Shown here piece after piece: positions 34,379 through 42,359 of a stretch of DNA of 64,000 nucleotides. How positions within the stretch are numbered: position 1 is the stretch's first letter; every line of letters begins with the position of its first letter. Below the pieces are notes generated by a model that was not told the DNA's origin, made no database searches, and saw nothing but the letters and a program-made list of their open reading frames with translations. The translations under genes were made by a program, and so were the position numbers. The DNA is taken from NCBI RefSeq assembly GCF_024622195.1, contig NZ_JANKBI010000017.1, positions 67,199 through 131,198 of the forward strand. The letters are read 5' to 3'. This DNA comes from Murimonas intestini. Lineage in GTDB: Bacteria; Bacillota; Clostridia; Lachnospirales; Lachnospiraceae.

Positions 34379-34642
34379 TCACGATATCGGGCCTAATATT
34401 AGGCCCGATAGGTTTCCACAGTAACACATAGGTCCTTCAGGATGAATACATATATGTTCAAAAAGTCTGCTGTGCATATAAGTGCCCTGATGGACGCTGT
34501 GGTTTGTGATAACAGCACCGTCTAAATTCCTGTTTAATAAAAATACAATTGCGCTGTTTAACTGGGGATGATTCCATAACTCCAGATAAGCCGCGGCTTT
34601 TGAATCATGTTCAAGATGACAGGGATAAGGAAGCCTGAACCT
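34379..34642 (-). pseudogene. Coding remnant of unknown function
   Basis: On the minus strand a start-less open frame of 87 codons follows an in-frame TAG (34643-34645). It contains a protein-like stretch (LELWNHPQLNSAIVFLLNR; LDGAVITNHSVHQGTY; HICIHPEGPMCYCG) and ends at TGA 34379-34381. It is not recognised. The next 120 bases up to the dehydrogenase gene hold only its leader. Confidence 0.35.
34386..34409. terminator. Perfect 24-bp palindrome between the two remnants
   Basis: ATCGGGCCTAAT and its exact complement ATTAGGCCCGAT form a loopless palindrome 17 bases after the plus-strand remnant stop. The flanking T-tract is weak (AGGTTT). It may be an old terminator. Confidence 0.45.
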
Positions 34643-34764
34643 CTAAAAAACATATTTGTAAATTGTGTTTTTCGTCAATAGACAATATCTCATTCCAATT
34701 ATATACTTAACTTACAGTTTAGTCATAAGCGTAAGATGCAACATTAAAAACGGAGGTAATCAAA

Positions 34765-35790
34765 ATGAAAAGTGCAGTATTCTATGGAAAACATGATTTA
34801 CGAGTTGAGGAACACGAAATGCCTGTAGTGGGGCCACAGGATATTTTGATCCAGGTAAAGGCCTGTGGTGTATGCGGAACAGATGTACATATTTACGAGG
34901 GTGACAAAGGTGCTGCTGAAGTCACACCTCCGACAATTCTCGGGCATGAATTCTCTGGTATAGTTGCAGAAACAGGTTCGGAAGTAAAAGACTATAAAGT
35001 AGGTGACAGGGTGTGCATTGACCCAAACTGTTACTGCGGGGCCTGTGAACCATGCAGAAACGGTGTTGCCCATTACTGCGAAAATATGATAGGTTATGGA
35101 ACTACAGTAAATGGCGGATTTGCAGAATACTGTGCCGTTAATGCAAGACAAGTTTATAAGCTGGGAGATAATACATCTTTTGAACAGGGCGCTATGACTG
35201 AACCCGTTGCCTGCTGCCTGCACGGCATGGATATGTGCGGGGTCCGTCCAGGGCATCAGGTTGTCGTGATTGGCGGAGGTATGATAGGACTTCTCATGTT
35301 ACAGCTTGCAAAGCTGGCGGGAGCTGCAAAAGTGGCTCTTCTTGAACCGGTTGAGAGCAAACGGGAAGTAGGAAAAAAATTAGGCGCGGATGTGTGTATC
35401 GATCCGATCCATGAGGATGTAAAGGCCCGTTTAAAAGAGAACGGCATGACGTGGGTCAATACAGTAATCGAGTGTGTAGGCCGTCCTTCTACTATTGAAC
35501 AGGCCATTGACATTGCTGGAAACAAGGCTGTTGTAATGATGTTCGGACTTACAAAACCGGATGAAACCATTTCAGTGAAGCCATTCCAGATATTCCAGAA
35601 AGAGCTGGAGTTAAAAGCATCATATATCAATCCTTATACCCAGAAAAGGGCTTTGGACTTAATTGACTCCGGACGTCTTGATGTAAGCAGTATGGTCTAT
35701 GATGTATGCGGTCTTGACAATCTGAAAGATATATTAAGTAAACCAGAACTCCGTGCTAACGGAAAATATATAATTTCACCTGAAAAATAG
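34765..35790 (+). CDS. Zinc-dependent medium-chain alcohol/polyol dehydrogenase
   Basis: A 341-residue MDR dehydrogenase. It has the catalytic zinc ligands CGVCGTD and GHEFSG, the four-cysteine structural zinc lobe (CYCGACEPCRNGVAHYC) and a VVIGGGMIGLLMLQLAK nucleotide-binding loop. Sequence style fits sorbitol, threonine or butanediol dehydrogenases; the substrate is open. AAAACGGAGG precedes the ATG. A VOC-family gene follows 32 bases later and is probably co-transcribed. Confidence 0.88.
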   Translation: MKSAVFYGKHDLRVEEHEMPVVGPQDILIQVKACGVCGTDVHIYEGDKGAAEVTPPTILGHEFSGIVAETGSEVKDYKVGDRVCIDPNCYCGACEPCRNGVAHYCENMIGYGTTVNGGFAEYCAVNARQVYKLGDNTSFEQGAMTEPVACCLHGMDMCGVRPGHQVVVIGGGMIGLLMLQLAKLAGAAKVALLEPVESKREVGKKLGADVCIDPIHEDVKARLKENGMTWVNTVIECVGRPSTIEQAIDIAGNKAVVMMFGLTKPDETISVKPFQIFQKELELKASYINPYTQKRALDLIDSGRLDVSSMVYDVCGLDNLKDILSKPELRANGKYIISPEK

Positions 35791-35822
35791 AAAAAAGGTA
35801 CAAAAAAGACTGGAGAGATAAA

Positions 35823-36215
35823 ATGAATTTAAATCAGTATATGACTGGTATTCAGCATATAGGAATACCAACTAATGATATAGATGCAACACTGGACTTT
35901 TACCATAAGTTAGGATTTGAGACAGCATTTCAGACTGTAAATGAAGAAGCAAATGAAAAGGTTGTATTTTTAAAGCTGGGGACACTTGTTATAGAAACCT
36001 ATGAAAATAAGTCCGCTAAAATGGAATCCGGAGCAGTCGACCATGTGGCTGTCAATGTGACAGATATTGAAGAAGTATACCAGTATATAAACTGCCACAA
36101 TATGAATACAACGCAGGACACAATTCACTTCCTCCCATTTTGGGAAAATGGAGTGCGGTTCTTTACCATCGAAGGTCCAAATAAAGAAAAAATCGAATTT
36201 AGCCAATATATGTAA
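35823..36215 (+). CDS. VOC-superfamily (glyoxalase/bleomycin-resistance-like) protein
   Basis: A 130-residue single VOC domain. It starts with the IQHIGIPTNDIDATLDFYHKLG first beta-alpha unit, has a central VDHVAVNVTDIEEVYQ repeat and ends FFTIEGPNKEKIEFSQ. Metal ligands typical of the fold (His, Glu) are present. The gene lies behind the zinc dehydrogenase, so it may process the same metabolite as a lyase, isomerase or epimerase; this is inference. Confidence 0.85.
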   Translation: MNLNQYMTGIQHIGIPTNDIDATLDFYHKLGFETAFQTVNEEANEKVVFLKLGTLVIETYENKSAKMESGAVDHVAVNVTDIEEVYQYINCHNMNTTQDTIHFLPFWENGVRFFTIEGPNKEKIEFSQYM

Positions 36216-36243
36216 TAAAAAACCCTCCCGTGAACAATAATAA

Positions 36244-36288
36244 AACAGCTGCTGCCCATCACAAATAAGTATGATGGCAGCACCTGTT
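36244..36288. terminator. Bidirectional hairpin between convergent VOC and EutP-like genes
   Basis: AACAG..GCTGC.CATCA and TGATGGCAGC..CTGTT pair with small bulges around a 10-base loop. It lies between the stops of the two convergent genes, with A-rich sequence on one side only. Confidence 0.55.
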
Positions 36289-36314
36289 ATATTACAGTAT
36301 CTTATTACAGCATT

Positions 36315-36854
36315 TTATTGCAGCAGTGTCTTTGATTTTTGCGGCAGGCTGCGGGTATTTGACTTTGTAGACAGTACCTTTCTAGGCCTGCCGGCTTCTT
36401 TTTCATTGTCCCAGGGGAGCACATCTCCCGGCTCCCGTAAATACTCAAGAATCTGCCATATGCCCTCGCCTGTATATGAGCTTACCCGGAAAATCGTCTC
36501 ACAGCCTGACAGCCTGAGCCATCTCTCCGCCCTGTCGGGGTCTCCATTCGGGGAATCTATCTGTGTGATAATGCCTATTACCGGCCGAGTGGAGCATGCA
36601 GTCACACAGGGGGGGAAGAGGGAATACTGCTCTTCTGAACTGATCAGCAGACCTACCACGTCAGCCTCATAGGAATAAAGGGCAAGCGCCCTGCCCAGCC
36701 TGTTTGTTTCCGCATATTCACCCGGGGTATCTATCACTACATCGTAGTGGTTTATGTACTGTGTCTTGTGATAATGGATGGTATCACCTTTCAGGGCCTG
36801 CTGCAGCGTTGTTTTCCCGCACTCGCTGCGCCCCATCAGAATAATCTTTTTCAT
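36315..36854 (-). CDS. EutP/PduV-family microcompartment-associated GTPase-like protein
   Basis: A 179-residue small P-loop NTPase of the EutP/PduV family. It has Walker A GRSECGKTT, the DTPGEYAE switch region, and a TQIDSP motif in the G4 position. The C-terminal tail (about 150 to 179) is a basic, serine-rich extension after the conserved domain. It follows the EutS/PduU-like gene by 9 bases. No other ethanolamine or propanediol genes are in the window, so the pair is an orphan here. Confidence 0.88.
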   Translation of the reverse strand: MKKIILMGRSECGKTTLQQALKGDTIHYHKTQYINHYDVVIDTPGEYAETNRLGRALALYSYEADVVGLLISSEEQYSLFPPCVTACSTRPVIGIITQIDSPNGDPDRAERWLRLSGCETIFRVSSYTGEGIWQILEYLREPGDVLPWDNEKEAGRPRKVLSTKSNTRSLPQKSKTLLQ

Positions 36855-36863
36855 GACGCCGCC

Positions 36864-37244
36864 TTAAGTCCTTGTGACTTCACAGATGGTAAAATGCAGC
36901 TTCTCCTCCAGATATGCCGTAATAGCCTGGATAGCCGCTTCCACCTCCGCCACCCTTCCGGTGAAAATCAAAGTCCCGCTGAAACGGTCAATAAATCCAA
37001 GATCAATATTAGCCGCCTTTACTGCAATATCTCCCGCAATAACTGAGATCTCCGCAGGGCTCATGCTGAGTATGCCAATAGCGGCCCTCTTATAATCCAG
37101 TTCAGGATCCAGGCCCAGCTTCTTATATACAATAGGATCGGGGCTGGCGATCACATGTGCCAGCGTAACCTGCTTGCCCGGCACCAGTTCCTGGACGATT
37201 CGCATCCTTTTATCTCCGGAAAAATCAAGCTCATCTAGTTTCAT
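36864..37244 (-). CDS. EutS/PduU-family BMC shell protein
   Basis: A 126-residue bacterial microcompartment shell protein of the circularly permuted EutS/PduU type. The N-terminal LVPGKQVTLAHVIASP strand, a central GILSMSPAEISVIAGDIAVK (BMC core) and FTGRVAEVEAAIQA near the C-terminus are all present. A promoter candidate lies upstream at 37311-37339. It pairs with the EutP-like gene. No catalytic microcompartment enzyme is nearby. Confidence 0.9.
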   Translation of the reverse strand: MKLDELDFSGDKRMRIVQELVPGKQVTLAHVIASPDPIVYKKLGLDPELDYKRAAIGILSMSPAEISVIAGDIAVKAANIDLGFIDRFSGTLIFTGRVAEVEAAIQAITAYLEEKLHFTICEVTRT

Positions 37245-37310
37245 AAAGTCTCTCCTTTACATTATATGAGAAAATGCTTCACGCAGTAATATACTAATTC
37301 AGATATTAAT

Positions 37311-37339
37311 ATAATACAACAAAATCCCACACAATACAA
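37311..37339 (-). promoter_or_regulatory. Candidate sigma-A promoter of the eutS/eutP-like pair
   Basis: On the minus strand TTGTAT and TATTAT are separated by exactly 17 bases, in the spacer after glpK. This suggests that the pair is not solely dependent on glpK transcription. Confidence 0.5.
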
Positions 37340-37345
37340 GGTTTA

Positions 37346-38842
37346 TTATTCATCTTTAGCCCAGTCAAAAGAATATTTTACTGCTTTTTTCCATCCCCTG
37401 ACCAATTTCCTGCGGGATTCCTCTTCCATTTTAGGAACAAAGGTCCATTCCAGAGCCCAGTTTTTCCGCACATCTTCCCTGTCATTCCAATAGCCCGTAG
37501 CGATGCCTGCCAGATAGGCGGCGCCGAGAGCTGTAGTCTCAATGCATTTTGGCCTTGCCACCTGAGTGTTTAAAATGTCAGACTGGAACTGCATCAGGAA
37601 GTTGTTCGCACATGCTCCTCCGTCTACCTTCAGGGTCTTCAGATGGATGCCTGAATCCTGCTCCATAGCCTCGATCAGATCATACACCTGGTATGCCAGG
37701 GATTCTACAGTAGCGCGGATCAGATGTTCCTTGCTGGTTCCTCTCGTGAGCCCTACTATCGCCCCTCTGGCATACTGGTCCCAGTACGGCGCGCCCAGTC
37801 CCGTGAAGGCCGGCACCACATAAGTGCCGTTTGTGTCAGGCACCGCTTCACAGTACTGCTCAGACTGGGCCGCGCTCTTTATCATGCGCAGCTCATCCCT
37901 CAGCCACTGTATGGCGGCCCCGGCCACAAAGACGCTGCCCTCCAGGGCATACTCCACTTTACCGCCGACTCCCACTGCTATGGTGGTTAGCAGGCCGTTC
38001 TTTGATTCCACAGCCTTCTCCCCGGTATTCATGAGCAGAAAACAGCCTGTGCCGTATGTATTTTTTACCTCTCCCGGCTCGAAACAGCACTGGCCGAACA
38101 GAGCCGCCTGCTGGTCACCTGCCGCGCCCGCTATAGGGATATTGTCTCCTATCACACAATCCTTCGTATATCCGTATATATAACTGGAGGGCTTCACCTC
38201 CGGAAGCATTTCCCGGGGAATATCCAGCTTGGCAAGGATCTCGTCATCCCATTCGAGCTTATGGATATCAAAAAGCATTGTTCTGGACGCATTTGTGTAA
38301 TCTGTAACATGGACCTCACCCTTTGTAAGGTTCCAGATCAGCCATGTGTCTACTGTCCCGAAGAGCAGCTCGCCCTTCTTTGCCCTCTCCCTGGCGCCGT
38401 CCACATGATCCAGTATCCATTTCAGCTTAGTTGCTGAGAAATAAGCGTCAGGAACAAGTCCTGTCCTCTCCCGCAATATCTTGTCAAAGCCTTCCCTGCC
38501 AAGCTGGTCCACTATGTCTGAAGTCCTTCTGCACTGCCACACAATAGCATTATAGACAGGTTTTCCTGTATTCCTGTCCCATACGACAGTAGTCTCCCTC
38601 TGATTCGTGATGCCTATCCCCGCAATATCCTCAGGCCCTGCCCCGATCCTGCTCATGGCCTCGGCCGCCACACTGATCTGGGAAGACCAGATCTCCATCG
38701 GATCGTGCTCTACCCAGCCGGGCTTTGGAAATATCTGTTCAAATTCTCTCTGCACTACGCTGCAGATCTCTCCGCCTTTATTAAATAAAATACATCTGGA
38801 GCTTGTTGTCCCCTGATCCAGAGCCATTACATATTTCCCCAT
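37346..38842 (-). CDS. glpK: Glycerol kinase
   Basis: ATP-dependent phosphorylation of glycerol to sn-glycerol 3-phosphate. The 498-residue protein has the ALDQGTTSSRCILF phosphate loop, the GITNQRETTVVWD motif and the GGACANNFLMQFQSD adenosine motif of FGGY kinases. The start is ATG 38842 with AAGGAGG 8 bases upstream; the frame runs 17 codons further up into a repeat element. It is last in the glp gene group, after a palindromic spacer. Confidence 0.97.
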   Translation of the reverse strand: MGKYVMALDQGTTSSRCILFNKGGEICSVVQREFEQIFPKPGWVEHDPMEIWSSQISVAAEAMSRIGAGPEDIAGIGITNQRETTVVWDRNTGKPVYNAIVWQCRRTSDIVDQLGREGFDKILRERTGLVPDAYFSATKLKWILDHVDGARERAKKGELLFGTVDTWLIWNLTKGEVHVTDYTNASRTMLFDIHKLEWDDEILAKLDIPREMLPEVKPSSYIYGYTKDCVIGDNIPIAGAAGDQQAALFGQCCFEPGEVKNTYGTGCFLLMNTGEKAVESKNGLLTTIAVGVGGKVEYALEGSVFVAGAAIQWLRDELRMIKSAAQSEQYCEAVPDTNGTYVVPAFTGLGAPYWDQYARGAIVGLTRGTSKEHLIRATVESLAYQVYDLIEAMEQDSGIHLKTLKVDGGACANNFLMQFQSDILNTQVARPKCIETTALGAAYLAGIATGYWNDREDVRKNWALEWTFVPKMEEESRRKLVRGWKKAVKYSFDWAKDE

Positions 38843-38868
38843 TATATCTTCCTCCTTGGATTTATTCC

Positions 38869-38922
38869 CGCGAGCAATGAGCCAAGTGAACATGCTTGCA
38901 TGTGCATTTGGCGAATGCCGCG
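38869..38922. repeat. 54-bp imperfect palindrome between glpK and the DUF1667 gene
   Basis: CGCGAGCAATGAGCCAAGTG and CATTTGGCGAATGCCGCG are arms of a long stem that closes through CATGC-ttg-(G)CATG. It lies just upstream of the glpK ribosome binding site. It may be a REP-like element or an mRNA processing/attenuation structure. Confidence 0.6.
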
Positions 38923-38964
38923 AGGGTCAAATACCCCGCTGCTCTGCAGCGTTACAAGTTTGAT

Positions 38965-38987
38965 ACCCCGTCTGCTTGCAGCGGGGT
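38965..38987. terminator. Hairpin after the DUF1667 gene
   Basis: ACCCCGTCTGC-tt-GCAGCGGGGT forms a strong stem with one bulge, 8 bases downstream of the DUF1667 stop. A related shorter stem (CGCTGC-tct-GCAGCG) lies at 38938-38952. There is no long T-tract, so partial termination or transcript processing before glpK is possible. Confidence 0.5.
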
Positions 38988-38994
38988 CTTTGAT

Positions 38995-39372
38995 TCACGC
39001 AAGAGCCCGTTCTGCCGGGTCTATATTCTTTGTAGCGATAATATTCACACCTGTTCCGGCCACATCAGCAAGAATAATATCTCCAATATGGACAGGCGCC
39101 TTCACGCAGATATCCTTCAGTGCTTTCATACAGCTGCCTGTTTTCTCCTTGGGAATCTCCTCTGCTGTCTTTACAGAAACCATTTTCAGCACACCGCCCT
39201 CTACCCTGACTGAGGATGTCACTGTCCTCTGGGGCGCTATACATTCTTTTTTCGCATAAGAAGCCCCTTTTGCGCAGGTATTCCCCTCTACAGAAACAAC
39301 TTCATTCCCCTCGACCACCGCTGTCAGCTGGCAGCCCATGGGGCATCCGATACATGTAAGCTCTTTTCTCAT
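38995..39372 (-). CDS. DUF1667 protein (cysteine-rich partner of glycerol 3-phosphate flavoproteins)
   Basis: A 125-residue protein with an N-terminal four-cysteine cluster (CIGCPMGCQL, then CAKGASYAKKEC), which suggests an iron-sulfur or metal site. Members are regularly found next to GlpA/GlpB-like oxidoreductases in Firmicutes. The start is ATG 39372 (MRKELTCIGCPMGC), with GGAGG inside the upstream gene end. It overlaps no neighbour. A role as electron-transfer subunit of the anaerobic glycerol 3-phosphate dehydrogenase is inferred from context. Confidence 0.85.
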   Translation of the reverse strand: MRKELTCIGCPMGCQLTAVVEGNEVVSVEGNTCAKGASYAKKECIAPQRTVTSSVRVEGGVLKMVSVKTAEEIPKEKTGSCMKALKDICVKAPVHIGDIILADVAGTGVNIIATKNIDPAERALA

Positions 39373-39376
39373 CGCC

Positions 39377-40639
39377 CTACGCCTCCTCAATCGTTATAGT
39401 TATCTTTTTAAGTCCCATCCTCTTCTGAAGCTCCTCTTTTTTCAGGATAACCTGCTCCATCTCGCCAGGCGCCATGATGCGCTTCTTCCGGTGCAATATT
39501 CTCTCTTTATCATAATATACACTAATCCAGCTGTCTTTGTAAACATCTCCCACCCGGAATCTCACAACAATCTTATCTTCTGCATTTTCAGGCTGGATGG
39601 ATGAGGGCACTGTATATCTCACTCCGCCTGCTGCCTCCACCTCCACTGCCGCTCCCCGTTTAAGGCCGCTTTTTATATAGCGCGCCGCTGCCTTTCCTGC
39701 CTCTTCAGACTCCTGAGTCACATAATCAACAAGATCATGCACATGGAGCACGTTGCCGCAGGCAAAGACTCCTTCCCTGCTTGTTTCCATAGATTCGTTC
39801 ACCTTCGGACCTGAGGTGGCTCTCATCAAATCTATCCCCATCCCTTTAGTCAGTTCATTCTCCGGCACCAGTCCCACGGAGAGCAGCAGGGTATCACAGG
39901 GTATATACTCTTCTGTTCCAGGGATGGGTTTCCTGTTCTCATCCACCCTCGCCAGAGTCACTCCCTTAACCCTCTCTTTGCCATCGATATCAATCACTGT
40001 ATGGCTCAGCTTCAGCGGTATCCCAAAGTCATCCAGGCACTGTACGATATTCCTTTTAAGCCCCCCGGAGTAAGGCATCAGTTCAGCAACCACCTTCACC
40101 TTCGCCCCTTCCAGTGTCATCCTTCTGGCCATGATAAGCCCTATATCGCCTGATCCAAGGATAACCACCTCCCTGCCCGGCAGGAAACCTTCTATATTTA
40201 CAAGCCTCTGGGCTGTACCTGCTGAATAGATGCCCGCCGGCCTGTACCCAGGAATATTCAGAGCTCCTCTCGGACGCTCCCGGCACCCCATAGCCAGGAT
40301 GACAGCCCCGGCACGCACAGTAAACAGCCCCTCTTCCCTGTTCATGGCTGTTACTTCCTTGTCCGGGCTGATATCCAGCACCATAGTATTCAGCATGTAG
40401 TCTATACCGGCTTCTTTCACCTTGCTGATGAATCTGGCCGCATATTCCGGACCTGTCAGCTCCTCCTTAAAGGTATGCAGGCCAAAACCATTGTGGATGC
40501 ACTGGTTCAGTATCCCCCCCAGTTCCCTGTCACGCTCAAGTATCAGTATGTTTGTGATCCCGCTCTCTCTGGCAGAAGCTGCCGCCGCCATGCCGGCCGG
40601 GCCTCCTCCGATCACTACAATATCATAATCCTTTCTCAT
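39377..40639 (-). CDS. FAD-dependent pyridine-nucleotide oxidoreductase (GlpB-like position)
   Basis: A 420-residue flavoprotein with an N-terminal FAD loop (DIVVIGGGPAGMAAAAS), a second nucleotide loop (EVVILGSGDIGLIMARRM) and the ACGNVLHVHDLVDYV C-terminal FAD motif. It lies between the GlpA-like and DUF1667 genes. The three together probably oxidise glycerol 3-phosphate and pass electrons onward. It is not the E. coli GlpB fold in detail but fills that place. Confidence 0.87.
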   Translation of the reverse strand: MRKDYDIVVIGGGPAGMAAAASARESGITNILILERDRELGGILNQCIHNGFGLHTFKEELTGPEYAARFISKVKEAGIDYMLNTMVLDISPDKEVTAMNREEGLFTVRAGAVILAMGCRERPRGALNIPGYRPAGIYSAGTAQRLVNIEGFLPGREVVILGSGDIGLIMARRMTLEGAKVKVVAELMPYSGGLKRNIVQCLDDFGIPLKLSHTVIDIDGKERVKGVTLARVDENRKPIPGTEEYIPCDTLLLSVGLVPENELTKGMGIDLMRATSGPKVNESMETSREGVFACGNVLHVHDLVDYVTQESEEAGKAAARYIKSGLKRGAAVEVEAAGGVRYTVPSSIQPENAEDKIVVRFRVGDVYKDSWISVYYDKERILHRKKRIMAPGEMEQVILKKEELQKRMGLKKITITIEEA

Positions 40640-40651
40640 AATTATCCCCCT

Positions 40652-42100
40652 CTACAGATTTTCCTTGTCAAGTCCGGCCAGCAGGTATGAGCCATGTCCT
40701 GATTTTGTCAGCTCCAGTTTAGAACATCCCAGCTCCTCTGCAAGTATCTCCATGACCTTTGGCGAACAGAAGCCTGACTGGCACCTTCCCATTCCTGCCC
40801 TCGTCCTGCGCTTCACGCCGTCCAGAGACTTTGCACCCAGCGGCCTTCTGACGGCATCCCTGATCTCTCCTTCTGTGACTGTCTCACAGCGGCAGATAAC
40901 ATTTCCGTAAGCAGGATTTTCCTTGATCCTGTCTGCCAGCTCCTCTTTCGTGGCTGTTGATACGCAGAAGATGCCTTTTCTTTCCACCTGAAATTTTTCT
41001 TTTCTGACTGCGCCAAGCCTTCCTGCAATCTCTTCTGCCAAAACCGCCCCTATGGCGGGCGCGCTTGTCAGACCCGGCGATTCGATCCCCGCCGCATTAA
41101 AGAAAAAGGCTGCATCCTCCGCCTCGCCGATCACAAAATCATCTCCCGCTTCATGGGCACGCAGGCCTGCAAATGATGTGATGACCTGGCCGCCTGGTAC
41201 ATGTTCGGCGCTCAGGGCTGCTTTTAACGCTACTTCTTCCAGACCTTCAGCTGTGGTATTCACTCCCTCTTTATCTTCAATGTCGGCCGCTGTGGGTCCC
41301 ACCATCAGATTTCCATGGACAGTCGGCGTTATCAGCACACCCTTTCCCAGCTCAGTGGGCATCTGAAAGATGGTCTTATCCACAAATTTTCCTGTACTCT
41401 TGTCAAGCAGGCGGTATTCACCTTTTCTGGGAATAATAGACAGCTTTCTCCCACTAACCATGTTGTTAAATGTATCTGCATATACTCCGGCAGCATTCAC
41501 TACAGCCCTGCTTCTGATCTCCCCTTTATCCGTCCTTAAAAGATAGCCTTCCCTGCCTGTATCACTTACCCTTTCAATAGAAGCCACCTCTGTATTAAAT
41601 CTGAACTCAGCTCCGTTGACATATGCATTCTCCGCCAAGGCAATTGTCAGGCCGAAGGGACATACGATCCCCCCTGAAGGCGCATAGAGAGCAGCCACGG
41701 CATTCTCAGTCAGGTTGGGCTCCATCCTGCGTATCTCTTCTCTCTCCAGTATTCTGAGACCTTTAACGCCGTTTTCCTCCCCCTGCCGCTTTAATTCTTC
41801 CAGCTTTCCCTTCTCCTCTTCCTTAAAACAGAGTACCATTGACCCGTTCCTTCTGAAAGGAAAATCAAGCTCCTTTGACAAATCCTCCATCATCTCATTT
41901 CCCATGAGATTAAATTTTGCCTTCAGGCTCCCCGGCCTGGCATCATGCCCTGCATGGACGATGCCGCTGTTTGCCTTTGAAGTGCCGCAGCAGACATCCT
42001 CCTCCCTCTCCAGAACACAGATCTTCAGATCATACCTGGATAATTCTCTGGCAACAGCGCAACCTGTCACGCCTGCTCCTATTACGACTACATCATACAT
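40652..42100 (-). CDS. Glycerol-3-phosphate dehydrogenase-like flavoprotein with BFD-type [2Fe-2S] domain
   Basis: A 482-residue DAO-family FAD oxidoreductase. The start is ATG 42100 (MYDVVVIGAGVTGCAVARE), because GGAGG is 8 bases upstream. The N-terminal domain resembles GlpA/GlpD (ANSGIVHAGHD motif; GPTAADIEDKEG). From about residue 385 a BFD-like domain carries the cysteine set CRCETVTEGEI and GRCQSGFC. It follows a terminator hairpin (42205-42250) and glpP, as expected for a GlpP-controlled glpD/glpA gene. Confidence 0.9.
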   Translation of the reverse strand: MYDVVVIGAGVTGCAVARELSRYDLKICVLEREEDVCCGTSKANSGIVHAGHDARPGSLKAKFNLMGNEMMEDLSKELDFPFRRNGSMVLCFKEEEKGKLEELKRQGEENGVKGLRILEREEIRRMEPNLTENAVAALYAPSGGIVCPFGLTIALAENAYVNGAEFRFNTEVASIERVSDTGREGYLLRTDKGEIRSRAVVNAAGVYADTFNNMVSGRKLSIIPRKGEYRLLDKSTGKFVDKTIFQMPTELGKGVLITPTVHGNLMVGPTAADIEDKEGVNTTAEGLEEVALKAALSAEHVPGGQVITSFAGLRAHEAGDDFVIGEAEDAAFFFNAAGIESPGLTSAPAIGAVLAEEIAGRLGAVRKEKFQVERKGIFCVSTATKEELADRIKENPAYGNVICRCETVTEGEIRDAVRRPLGAKSLDGVKRRTRAGMGRCQSGFCSPKVMEILAEELGCSKLELTKSGHGSYLLAGLDKENL

Positions 42101-42204
42101 AAACCTTACCTCCCAAATTTCAGGCGCCATACAGCTGCCTGCTGTAATATGCCGGAACCGCATTCTCCCCGGACTGCCGTACAAAACACCGGAACAAAAC
42201 AAAA

Positions 42205-42250
42205 AGCCAGACAAATAACACATGCGTATGCACATGTTCTTTGCCTGACT
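42205..42250 (-). terminator. Leader terminator (probable GlpP attenuator) before the GlpA-like gene
   Basis: On the minus strand AGTCAGGCAAA...ACATGTG and CGCATGTGTT...TTTGTCTGGCT form a stem of about 20 pairs, followed by TTTTTG. It lies between a promoter (42310-42338) and the GlpA-like start. GlpP of Bacillus antiterminates at such leaders when glycerol 3-phosphate is present. Confidence 0.75.
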
Positions 42251-42278
42251 CTTTTCTCCAGCAATTCAATATTTAAAT

Positions 42279-42305
42279 GTAACTGCCTGGTACCTTCACA
42301 GTTAT
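42279..42305. repeat. Dispersed GTAACTG element in the glp leader
   Basis: GTAACTG, then TACCTTCACAGT, then TAT. The second block is identical to the element at 62341. Its arms (AACTG and CAGTT) pair around GGTACC. Confidence 0.5.
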
Positions 42306-42309
42306 ATTT

Positions 42310-42338
42310 ATTTTACCATACTTCCGGTAAATAGAACA
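42310..42338 (-). promoter_or_regulatory. Candidate promoter of the glp oxidoreductase genes
   Basis: On the minus strand TGTTCT and TAAAAT with a 17-base spacer and TGG just before the -10 (extended -10-like). It places the leader terminator at about +60 to +105. Confidence 0.5.
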
Positions 42339-42359
42339 GCCCCTTTTTTACATTTTCTG

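Noticed and set aside
36315..37244. Complete ethanolamine or propanediol utilisation locus
   Set aside because: Only the EutP- and EutS-like genes exist here; neighbours are glycerol genes and a VOC protein.
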